A DNA stretch of 5,680 nt from Bacteroidota bacterium (GTDB taxonomy: Bacteria; Bacteroidota; Bacteroidia; Chitinophagales; Saprospiraceae), in NCBI GenBank assembly GCA_008501835.1, contig QQUB01000241.1, positions 1 through 5,680 of the forward strand, read 5' to 3'. The translations under genes and the position numbers were made by a program. Shown here in pieces: positions 1-5,680 of this stretch (the first letter of the stretch is position 1; every line of letters starts with the position of its first letter). The notes below the pieces were generated by a model. That model did not search any database. It worked only from the letters and a program-made list of their open reading frames with translations, and was not told the DNA's origin.

Positions 1-1383
1 TGAATCAACCGCCGTTGAACTGCCGGTTCCGATGATTTCGGTTCCTGAATTTTGACCCATAAAAGCAATGCCACAATGTGTGTATCTCATCTGGTAGTTG
101 CCATTGATATATACTTCGATTTTTGCTCCGACACCGGAACGGTTACTGAGTATTCCCTCCAGGCTTAATTTAACCCAGTTATTCTCCGTCCCCTCATTGC
201 TCCATAACCTTGCATTGTTGGTTTCGAATCCGGACACAATAATATCCGGATACCCGTCCTGGTTGTAATCACCGATGGCATTACAAAAAGTACTGATGGT
301 GTCTGATCCGAATCCTGCATATTCCTGAAAAAACTGACCTTCCCCATCATTAAAAAAGATCGTATTGGAAATGGTATCCGTGTTAAGCCTCAGACTGTTG
401 ACGTAAAGGTCAAGATGTCCGTCATTATCTGCATCAAAGAAATTTGTGCCCCAGGAAATTCCATAAAATCCAACTCCGGAAGCTGCTGCAACTTCTTCAA
501 AAATCACCTCTTGTAGTTCTTCCGAATATCCTAAATTGTGAAGCAGTTTATTTCCAACCGGAATATTGGAAAGGTACAGATCCTGCCAACCATCATTATC
601 GTAATCTCCTAAAGCTATGCCCATACCATCCATGGTAAGATCAGCATTAGCGACTTCTCCAACATCTGTGAAGGTTCCGTCTCCGTTATTTTTAAGTAAT
701 GTGTTGATGGAGCCCTTATCATTTGTCGTGTAGATGTCTGGCCATTTATCATTGTTGTAATCAATAAAGGAAGAGCAAAAAGGTATTTTGTCAGGGTCCT
801 GTGCTCCTGATTCTACCGTTATTTCAGTAAAAGTGCCATCTGCATTATTCCGGAAAAGCCGGTTTTCGTTAATACCTGAATTGATGGGAAATTTTCTTTC
901 CCCATAATAGAGGTCGAGCCATCCGTCCCGGTCAATATCAGCCCAACAAGCACCAAACGACCTGTGATCATTGATGGGCAGGCCAGCGGTTTCAGTAATG
1001 TCTGTGAAGACCATTTCGCCATTGTTCCGGTATAACTTATTGGTTCCATCAACGGTGGTAACGTAAAGATCGTTATCGCCATCATTATCAAAATCCACCC
1101 ATAAAGGATGTTCTGCCTGCCCCTGATGATCGACAAAAGCGTCCTGCAGAACGAAGTTACCCTCCGTATTTTTGTAAAACTGAATTGTTGAACCCTCGGC
1201 AGTTGCCAATGTCAGGTCGTCCAATCCATCGTTGTCAAAATCATAGAAACTTACCCCTCCGCCGATGCCGGACACGTAAACCTGATCAATATTCTGGGAG
1301 CCGGCAACATTAGTAAATAAAGTCTGGGCCTCCAAAAAGAGAACTGAAAGGAGTAAAAGACATAGTAAGTAAAGTTTTTTCAT
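1..1383 (-). CDS. Secreted FG-GAP/VCBS repeat protein with ASPIC/UnbV-type C-terminal region (partial, 3' end outside window)
   Basis: The frame is open for 461 codons from an ATG at 1383-1381 to the left edge, so the C-terminus is missing. Residues 1-19 form a signal peptide: two lysines, a Leu-rich core and a likely cut after FLEA (A19/Q20). There is no lipobox, since the only early Cys, C8, sits inside the hydrophobic core. Seven calcium-loop motifs of the DxDxDG-x-x-D type begin near residues 48, 97, 149, 208, 260, 317 and 372 (for example DFDNDGLDDL and DYDNDGWQDLY), as in FG-GAP/VCBS beta-propeller blades. Motif four has Lys in place of Gly. Between them lie FTDIT..AG-like strands typical of CRTAC1-like proteins. 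From about residue 402, NWVKLSLEG, SNRSGVGAKIEVY and the following GQNSGTE match the ASPIC/UnbV domain. Family knowledge suggests an extracellular or surface, calcium-binding, probably adhesive role. A type IX sorting tail past the edge is likely but unseen. The specific function is unknown. Confidence 0.93.
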   Translation of the reverse strand, partial: MKKLYLLCLLLLSVLFLEAQTLFTNVAGSQNIDQVYVSGIGGGVSFYDFDNDGLDDLTLATAEGSTIQFYKNTEGNFVLQDAFVDHQGQAEHPLWVDFDNDGDNDLYVTTVDGTNKLYRNNGEMVFTDITETAGLPINDHRSFGACWADIDRDGWLDLYYGERKFPINSGINENRLFRNNADGTFTEITVESGAQDPDKIPFCSSFIDYNNDKWPDIYTTNDKGSINTLLKNNGDGTFTDVGEVANADLTMDGMGIALGDYDNDGWQDLYLSNIPVGNKLLHNLGYSEELQEVIFEEVAAASGVGFYGISWGTNFFDADNDGHLDLYVNSLRLNTDTISNTIFFNDGEGQFFQEYAGFGSDTISTFCNAIGDYNQDGYPDIIVSGFETNNARLWSNEGTENNWVKLSLEGILSNRSGVGAKIEVYINGNYQMRYTHCGIAFMGQNSGTEIIGTGSSTAVDS

Positions 1384-1409
1384 ACCAGTAGTTTTTATCG
1401 TTTTTTCGT

Positions 1410-1437
1410 CCAAAATAGAAATCGCTTCTAATTTCAA
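1410..1437 (-). promoter_or_regulatory. Possible Bacteroidota-type promoter for the FG-GAP gene
   Basis: On the minus strand TATTTTGG (1417-1410) matches five of the six fixed bases of the Bacteroidota -7 consensus TAnnTTTG. A weak TTGA (1437-1434) lies 16 bases upstream in the -33 position and overlaps the 16-bp palindrome. The implied leader would be about 20 bases and A-rich, without a Shine-Dalgarno, as is usual in this phylum. The sequence is AT-rich, so chance matches are common. Confidence 0.25.
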
Positions 1438-1445
1438 TTGAAATT
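1430..1445. promoter_or_regulatory. Perfect 16-bp palindrome in the divergent intergenic region (possible operator)
   Basis: AATTTCAATTGAAATT is its own reverse complement over all 16 bases; the flanking T/T pair breaks the symmetry. It lies 47-62 bases upstream of the FG-GAP start and about 110 bases upstream of mutS, overlapping the possible -33 region of the minus-strand promoter. Such symmetry fits a site for a dimeric DNA-binding regulator. AT-rich DNA makes short palindromes common, but a perfect one of 16 bases is less so. No regulator can be named. Confidence 0.4.
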
Positions 1446-1500
1446 TAACAAAAAAGACCCGAACCACTAATAGAAGTATGCAGAAAGTTTTCGTTTAGCC

Positions 1501-1533
1501 TTTCACTTTCTCCCTGAAATTCTGTTATTTTAG
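1501..1533 (+). promoter_or_regulatory. Possible promoter for mutS
   Basis: TATTTTAG (1526-1533) matches five of six fixed positions of the Bacteroidota -7 element TAnnTTTG. TTTC at 1501-1504, 21 bases upstream, is an imperfect -33 TTTG. Transcription would begin near 1540, leaving a short leader of about 15 bases before the TTG start at 1555. This is consistent with the missing Shine-Dalgarno but weakly supported. Confidence 0.25.
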
Positions 1534-1554
1534 CCTTTCTAAAAATTCATCACA

Positions 1555-4218
1555 TTGGCCAAAAAAACAGCGACAAAGAGTTCGAAAGTGGGGAAAATCA
1601 CTCCCCTGATGCAGCAATATTTCAAGGTTAAAGCGAAATATCCTGATGCAATCTTATTGTTCAGGGTAGGAGATTTCTATGAAACCTTTGCTGATGATGC
1701 TGTGACGGCCTCTCAGGTGTTGGGAATCATTCTCACCAGCAGAAATAATGGAGGTAGTGACATTGCTTTGGCTGGTTTTCCGCATCATTCAATGGACCTT
1801 TATCTTCCCCGTTTGGTCAAGGCTGGTTACCGAGTAGCTATTTGTGAGCAACTGGAAAAACCCTCCAAGGAAAAAAAGATCGTCAAACGAGGTGTTACTG
1901 AGATTGTAACCCCGGGTGTGGCTATCGATGATAAGTTGCTGGACCACAAGAGCAATAATTACCTCGCCGCAGTCTATTTTGGCAGAAAAGATGAAGCGGG
2001 CATTGCTTTTTTGGATATATCTACCGGAGAATTTCTGGTGAGCCAGGGGGATTTGTCATATATCGATAAATTACTGCAGACCTTCAACCCCTCTGAAGTA
2101 ATTTTTTCAAAGGATAAAAAGAAGGTTTTTGAAAAGAAATTCGGGGAGAAATATTACACCTTCACGCTGGATGAGTGGGTCTTTACGCCCGATTACACCA
2201 GAGAAAAGCTGCTCGAACAATTTGAAGTTCAAAATCTGAAGGGTTTTGGAGTCGAAGAAATGGAAAATGCTCAAATTGCAGCTGGTTCCATCTTGCATTA
2301 CCTGTCAACTACAGAGAACAAGAATCTTCGCCATATCTCCGGGATCAGCAGGGTTCAACCTGATAATTACGTTTGGCTGGACAGGTTCACTATCAGAAAT
2401 CTCGAGTTGATATACTCTCCTCATGAAACAGGAGTGCCCCTGCTTAAAGTGATGGATAAAACCGTTTCTCCAATGGGCGCAAGGTTGCTCAAGAAATGGA
2501 TTGTACTGCCACTGAAAGCACCTCAGAAGATCCAACAGAGGCATGATATGGTGGACTGTTTTCTTGAAAAAGCTCCACTGGCCAGAGATCTGGATTCGGA
2601 GATTTGTCAGATCGGGGATATTGAACGATTGATCTCAAAAGTTTCCCTTTCCAAAATCAATCCCAGAGAGGTAGTTCAGCTAAAAAAAGCATTGCTGACG
2701 ATTCCTGATATTAAAGAACTTCTCGACCAGACCGGAAATGAGAACCTGTCTAAAATCGGGGAACTTTTAAACCCTTGCACAGGCCTCTGCGAAATGGTGG
2801 CCAAACAAATCGTTGAAGAACCTCCGGTGAATGTAGCAAAGGGAGGAGTTATAGCCGATGGTTTCAATAAGGATCTGGATGAGCTGAGAAATATCATTCA
2901 CAATAGTAAGTCACTTTTAGAAGAAATTCTGGAACGGGAAATACTTCGTACCGGCATCACCAACCTGAAGATAGGGTTCAACAATGTTTTTGGCTATTAC
3001 CTGGAGGTGACAAATAAGTTCAAAGACAAGGCTCCTGATGATTGGGTCAGAAAACAAACTTTGACTAATGCCGAGCGATACATTACAGATGAACTGAAGG
3101 TACTTGAGAGTAAAATTCTGGGTGCCGAAGAGAAAATCCTTGCACTTGAAGCGAAGTTATACGAACAACTCGTTTTTGCTCTTGCAGATTATACAAGAGC
3201 AGTTCAGCACAATGCTAATCTCATAGCTCAGCTGGATTGTCTTTTATCTTTTTCAAAAATCGCGTCCAAATACAAGTATTGCAGGCCCGAAATCAATGAT
3301 TCTTTGCTTATTGACATAAAAGATGGCCGACATCCCGTAATTGAGCAACAATTGGAACTCGGTGAAAGCTATGTGCCCAATGATGTGTATCTGGATAATG
3401 AAAATCAGCAAATACTGATGATTACCGGACCAAATATGTCCGGTAAATCTGCTTTACTGAGGCAAACGGCTTTGATCAGCCTGATGGCCCAGATGGGGTC
3501 TTTTGTGCCGGCAGAGAGCGCCAAACTGGGTTACGTCGATAAGGTTTTTACCAGGGTAGGGGCTTCTGATAATATTTCCTCCGGAGAATCGACTTTCATG
3601 GTGGAGATGAATGAAACAGCTAGCATCATGAATAATGTTTCCGATCGAAGCCTCATCTTGCTGGATGAAATCGGAAGGGGGACCAGCACTTATGACGGGA
3701 TCTCCATCGCCTGGTCCATCGCGGAGTATTTACATAGTAATGGAAAAAGCAGGCCTAAAACACTGTTTGCTACCCATTATCATGAATTGAATGAATTGGC
3801 CAATAAATTCCCCAGGATTAAAAACTTCAACGTTTCCATCAAGGAAGTGGGTAACAAAGTTATTTTTCTTAGAAAATTAAAAGAAGGAGGAAGTGCGCAC
3901 AGCTTTGGAATTCATGTTGCAAAAATGGCCGGAATGCCCAGAGCAGTTGTAGAGAGAGCCAATCACATTCTCTCTCAATTAGAGAAAAAATCGATTGGGG
4001 ATGAAAACGGTAATTCAGGAAGCGGAGAAGTCTTTTCTGAAAAACCTCAAACGCAGAACATTTCTACCGACGCTTATCAGTTGAGCATTTTCGAAACTGT
4101 TGATCCGGTAGCCGGTAAATTGAAAGAATCTCTCCTGGATTTGGATATTAATTCCATGACTCCGATCGAATGTATGATGAAACTCAATGAACTCAGGCAA
4201 TTACTTGATGACGAGTAA
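1555..4218 (+). CDS. mutS: DNA mismatch repair protein MutS
   Basis: MutS binds base mismatches and small loops as a dimer and, using ATP, recruits MutL to start repair in the cytosol. The 887 residues cover the whole MutS1 family. The mismatch-binding domain has the Phe-x-Glu reading motif at F41-Y42-E43 in GDFYETF. The connector follows, then the lever/core region with FTIRNLELI and MGARLLKKW, and the clamp with FGYYLEV and RKQTLTNAERYITDELK. The ATPase has Walker A GPNMSGKS (625-632), the STFMVEMNE segment (679-687), Walker B LLDEIGRGTST (702-712) and the H-loop THYHEL (740-745). The HTH-like GGSAHSFGIHVAKMAG (778-793) follows. After a Gly/Ser/Asn-rich linker, QLSIF (842-846) resembles a beta-clamp-binding motif, and the last 30 residues resemble the oligomerisation tail. 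The start is TTG: an in-frame stop lies at 1540-1542, no ATG lies between, and the next ATG (1609, residue 19) would cut into the conserved N-terminus. No Shine-Dalgarno is seen. The gene appears intact and functional. Confidence 0.99.
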   Translation: MAKKTATKSSKVGKITPLMQQYFKVKAKYPDAILLFRVGDFYETFADDAVTASQVLGIILTSRNNGGSDIALAGFPHHSMDLYLPRLVKAGYRVAICEQLEKPSKEKKIVKRGVTEIVTPGVAIDDKLLDHKSNNYLAAVYFGRKDEAGIAFLDISTGEFLVSQGDLSYIDKLLQTFNPSEVIFSKDKKKVFEKKFGEKYYTFTLDEWVFTPDYTREKLLEQFEVQNLKGFGVEEMENAQIAAGSILHYLSTTENKNLRHISGISRVQPDNYVWLDRFTIRNLELIYSPHETGVPLLKVMDKTVSPMGARLLKKWIVLPLKAPQKIQQRHDMVDCFLEKAPLARDLDSEICQIGDIERLISKVSLSKINPREVVQLKKALLTIPDIKELLDQTGNENLSKIGELLNPCTGLCEMVAKQIVEEPPVNVAKGGVIADGFNKDLDELRNIIHNSKSLLEEILEREILRTGITNLKIGFNNVFGYYLEVTNKFKDKAPDDWVRKQTLTNAERYITDELKVLESKILGAEEKILALEAKLYEQLVFALADYTRAVQHNANLIAQLDCLLSFSKIASKYKYCRPEINDSLLIDIKDGRHPVIEQQLELGESYVPNDVYLDNENQQILMITGPNMSGKSALLRQTALISLMAQMGSFVPAESAKLGYVDKVFTRVGASDNISSGESTFMVEMNETASIMNNVSDRSLILLDEIGRGTSTYDGISIAWSIAEYLHSNGKSRPKTLFATHYHELNELANKFPRIKNFNVSIKEVGNKVIFLRKLKEGGSAHSFGIHVAKMAGMPRAVVERANHILSQLEKKSIGDENGNSGSGEVFSEKPQTQNISTDAYQLSIFETVDPVAGKLKESLLDLDINSMTPIECMMKLNELRQLLDDE

Positions 4219-4247
4219 AAAAATAGTACAAGATAAAACTTTAAACA

Positions 4248-4341
4248 TGGGAAAACCTCCGAGGTTTCAATAGTAGTATCGGATCAATTTTTGCATAATT
4301 CTACTGGTTTAGATACCCAAAACCTCGGAGGTTTTCTTCCC
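4248..4341. repeat. Pair of inverted palindromic repeats, REP-doublet/REPIN-like
   Basis: The left unit (4252-4268) contains AAACCTC-C-GAGGTTT and the right unit (4319-4335) AAAACCTC-G-GAGGTTTT. Each is a palindrome around a single central base, and the two are reverse complements of each other over 16 bases. The inversion extends outward through TGGGAA at 4248-4253 and TTCCCA at 4337-4342, with a three-base insertion on the right. The roughly 50-base spacer holds further pairs: AGTAG 4272-4276 with CTACT 4301-4305, and GTATC 4276-4280 with GATAC 4312-4316. Two inverted REP units with a short spacer in an intergenic gap is the arrangement of REPINs, which RAYT transposases mobilise in trans. 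No transposase is in the window and no target duplication is clear. It could also act as a bidirectional terminator after mutS. Confidence 0.6.
4319..4338 (+). terminator. Possible terminator of mutS within the right palindrome
   Basis: AAAACCT (4319-4325) and AGGTTTT (4329-4335) form a seven-pair stem around CGG, ending in a T-rich TTTTCTT. The site is about 100 bases past the mutS stop. The stem is short and only partly GC, and the T-tract is inside the stem, so termination would be weak. The mirrored left unit (4252-4268) has the same form but is followed by CAATAG rather than T-rich sequence. Confidence 0.3.
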
Positions 4342-4359
4342 AGGTAATTTTACCCAGGT
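4339..4359. repeat. Short direct repeat CCCAGGT
   Basis: CCCAGGT occurs at 4339-4345 and again at 4353-4359, a 14-base period, with the symmetric GGTAA-TT-TTACC (4343-4354) across the two. It directly abuts the right arm of the palindromic repeat pair. It may be a trace of a small duplication or a minor binding site. The length is too short for confidence in function. Confidence 0.3.
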
Positions 4360-4375
4360 TTTGTTCAATACGCAC

Positions 4376-4409
4376 AAAAAAAGACCTTTTGTTAGGTACA
4401 AAAGGTCTT
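4376..4409 (-). terminator. Strong hairpin with T7 tract in minus-strand orientation
   Basis: AAGACCTTTTGT (4381-4392) pairs perfectly with ACAAAAGGTCTT (4398-4409), giving a 12-base-pair stem with the five-base loop TAGGT. Seven A residues at 4376-4382 overlap the left foot, so on the minus strand the stem is followed by a run of seven T: a standard intrinsic terminator. On the plus strand only CTTCGAG follows, without a T-run. Both flanking genes run on the plus strand, so the element points against them. It may stop antisense transcription or end an unseen small minus-strand RNA. As a plus-strand hairpin it could still protect the 3' end of the mutS messenger. Confidence 0.65.
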
Positions 4410-4454
4410 CGAGACAAAGATAATTTGAGAAAAGAGGTTTAACTCTGCTTTTAA

Positions 4455-4476
4455 GACGGTCATTTGGACCAAAGTC
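4455..4476 (+). other. Small bulged hairpin upstream of the phosphoesterase gene
   Basis: GACGGTC (4455-4461) can pair with GACC (4467-4470) and GTC (4474-4476), leaving AAA bulged and a five-base loop ATTTG. Within it TTTGGACCAAA (4463-4473) is an odd palindrome, an alternative reading as a protein-binding site. It ends 22 bases before the ATG at 4499. It could affect expression of that gene, or could be chance. Confidence 0.25.
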
Positions 4477-4498
4477 ACAATTCCCTAATGTTTTTTTA

Positions 4499-5596
4499 AT
4501 GAAAAGTATTTTTAAAATAATTCTTAAAGGATTGCTGTGGATTGCCTTACTGATCCTTGTTTATGTGGGTGGTGTTTTAATTTATGGTACCGTGAGGGAT
4601 TTCCAACCGGATGCTGAAATTGCCCTGGACCCCGTACGGGAAGCAAAAATAACCGTCATTCAGGATAGTATTTTGACGTTTACCATTTGGAATTTGGGGT
4701 ATGGAGGGTTAGGAGCGGAAGCCAATTTCTTTTTTGATGGAGGTAATATGTTCTTTTCCGGGGATAGAATGGTTCGTTCTTCCAAGGAAAATGTTGAAAA
4801 ATACAACGAAGGTATTGAAACCTATATCCAGGGAAATCCTTCGGACTTTATGCTTTTTCAGGAAGTCGAAGAACGCTCCAAGAGAAGTTACTATACTAAT
4901 CAGTTTGCCAATATATCTGAATTGTTACCTGGTTATGCCAATTGTTATGCGGTGAATTATAAGGTTGATTGGGTGCCTTTACCCATTTTTCAACCCTGGA
5001 AAGCCTATGGAGCAACCGACAGTGGGCTGGGGTCATTTTCGAAGTATCAGCCTGAGTCTTCCTCCAGAGTTCAACTACCCGGTACTTTTGATTGGCCGAC
5101 CCGCATTTTTCAATTGGATCGATGTGCCGCCATCCAACGGTTTAAGGTGAATAATGGTAAGGAACTGGTGGTGATCAATGTCCATAATTCAGCCTATGAT
5201 AAGGATGGATCGCTTAAGGCGGCTCAAATGGAATTCCTGAACCAGATTTTTCTGGAGGAATATGAAAAGGGAAACTATGTTATCGTTGGAGGAGACTGGA
5301 ATCAATGCCCTCCGGGATTTCAGTTTGATAAATTTATGCCGGGAAATACTTCAGGGTATACCCAAACCAATATTGAACATGGTTATGTTCCTTCTGACTG
5401 GACTTGGTGTTATGATCCAAATACGCCAACCAACAGGAAAGTCAGGGACAGTTTTAGGCCCGGGGAAACATTTATAACACTGATCGATTTCTTTCTGATT
5501 TCTCCGAATGTTCAGTTAATGAAAATTCAGGCGGATGATCTGGGATTTTTATTCTCTGACCATCAACCAGTTAGGATGAAGGTAAGATTACGATAA
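4499..5596 (+). CDS. Membrane-anchored endonuclease/exonuclease/phosphatase-fold protein
   Basis: This 365-residue protein has one N-terminal hydrophobic helix (about residues 11-32) preceded by Lys 2, 6 and 10. The charge pattern predicts N-in topology, with the catalytic domain in the periplasm or an uncleaved signal anchor. The rest matches the DNase I-like EEP superfamily. N65 lies in the first strand (TFTIWNLGYGG) and E122 in LFQEVEE is the likely metal-binding Glu. DSGLGSFSKY (174-183) resembles the G-x-x-(I/L)-S-(R/K)-Y segment. H229 lies in VVINVHN, D266 and N268 in VGGDWN, D330 in LIDFFLIS, and D354-H355 in the terminal SDHQPV. All key residues of a working phosphodiesterase or phosphatase are therefore present. 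The four Cys (149, 209, 270, 304) all lie in the predicted exported domain. The substrate cannot be told: nucleic acid, phospholipid and inositol phosphate enzymes share this fold. The ATG is the first start after an in-frame stop at 4421-4423. No Shine-Dalgarno is present; a run of seven T precedes the start. The gene lies 280 bases after mutS, so co-transcription is doubtful. Confidence 0.9.
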   Translation: MKSIFKIILKGLLWIALLILVYVGGVLIYGTVRDFQPDAEIALDPVREAKITVIQDSILTFTIWNLGYGGLGAEANFFFDGGNMFFSGDRMVRSSKENVEKYNEGIETYIQGNPSDFMLFQEVEERSKRSYYTNQFANISELLPGYANCYAVNYKVDWVPLPIFQPWKAYGATDSGLGSFSKYQPESSSRVQLPGTFDWPTRIFQLDRCAAIQRFKVNNGKELVVINVHNSAYDKDGSLKAAQMEFLNQIFLEEYEKGNYVIVGGDWNQCPPGFQFDKFMPGNTSGYTQTNIEHGYVPSDWTWCYDPNTPTNRKVRDSFRPGETFITLIDFFLISPNVQLMKIQADDLGFLFSDHQPVRMKVRLR

Positions 5597-5597
5597 C

Positions 5598-5642
5598 TAA
5601 TAATAACTTAATATTAACAAGGAAGAAGAAAATTTATTATTA
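5598..5642 (+). other. Weak A/T-only inverted repeat after the last gene
   Basis: TAATAATAA (5598-5606) is complementary to TTATTATTA (5634-5642) across a 27-base loop that itself contains the palindrome TTAATATTAA (5608-5617). It begins two bases after the phosphoesterase stop codon. With no GC pair and no T-tract it is a poor terminator and may be only low-complexity sequence. Nothing else is recognisable up to the right edge. Confidence 0.2.
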
Positions 5643-5680
5643 CCTTACGGTCACTAAATACCTAATTTTTTAATTAAACC

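Noticed and set aside
444..638. Short plus-strand open frame opposite the FG-GAP gene
   Set aside because: It is antisense to a well-supported coding region and its translation has no motif or plausible start context.
819..1136. Open frame of about 105 codons on the minus strand in another phase
   Set aside because: It lies wholly inside the FG-GAP gene, whose frame has a signal peptide and repeated calcium-loop motifs; the alternate frame shows no recognisable domain.
1455..1470. Minus-strand GGTTCGGGTC followed by six T, resembling a tRNA T-arm or terminator
   Set aside because: The bases on either side of the would-be loop do not pair as a five-bp stem, and no acceptor, D or anticodon arm or upstream stem partner exists.
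2107..2897. Several minus-strand open frames of 60-80 codons opposite mutS
   Set aside because: They are antisense shadows of the fully conserved mutS frame.
4430..4452. AAAAG...CTTTT imperfect hairpin as a plus-strand terminator
   Set aside because: The stem has a three-base bulge, few GC pairs and only four T, so it is not convincing.
4463..4493. Promoter candidate for the phosphoesterase gene: TTTG at 4463-4466 and TAATGTTT at 4486-4493
   Set aside because: The -33 box and 19-base spacing fit, but the -7 box matches only four of six fixed positions and would place the transcript start on the ATG itself.
4734..5477. Short plus-strand open frames inside the phosphoesterase gene
   Set aside because: They are out of phase with a frame that carries all EEP catalytic motifs.
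1..5680. CRISPR arrays, rRNA or tRNA genes, insertion-sequence transposases, defence-system genes
   Set aside because: No regularly spaced repeats, RNA gene signatures or relevant protein motifs are visible on either strand.

Overview
The window looks like chromosomal DNA from a member of the Bacteroidota, possibly a marine or environmental group such as the Saprospiria. This is inferred from four things: genes of moderate GC with AT-rich gaps, no Shine-Dalgarno sequence before any of the three genes, a secreted FG-GAP/VCBS repeat protein with an ASPIC/UnbV-type end, and a MutS of the usual Bacteroidota kind. The exact taxon cannot be fixed from this sequence.

Layout. Positions 1-1383 (minus strand) hold the first 461 codons of a secreted seven-repeat FG-GAP/VCBS protein that runs off the left edge. 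Positions 1384-1554 are a divergent intergenic region with a perfect 16-bp palindrome and weak promoter candidates facing each way. Positions 1555-4218 (plus strand) encode a complete mismatch-repair MutS of 887 residues that starts at TTG. Positions 4219-4498 are a structured intergenic region. It carries a pair of inverted palindromic repeats (REP-doublet or REPIN-like) and a strong 12-bp hairpin whose T-tract lies on the minus strand. Positions 4499-5596 (plus strand) encode a complete, membrane-anchored endonuclease/exonuclease/phosphatase-fold protein of 365 residues. Positions 5597-5680 are AT-rich, with only a weak A/T hairpin.

The three genes show no common pathway. MutS is cytosolic DNA repair. 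The FG-GAP protein is exported and probably surface or secreted. The phosphoesterase-fold protein is predicted to face the periplasm. The 280-bp gap with repeats and hairpins makes co-transcription of mutS and the downstream gene uncertain. I see no clear undescribed multi-gene system. The features most worth a second look are the REPIN-like element, the terminator-shaped hairpin that points against both flanking genes, the palindrome in the divergent promoter region, and the unassigned substrate of the anchored phosphoesterase.
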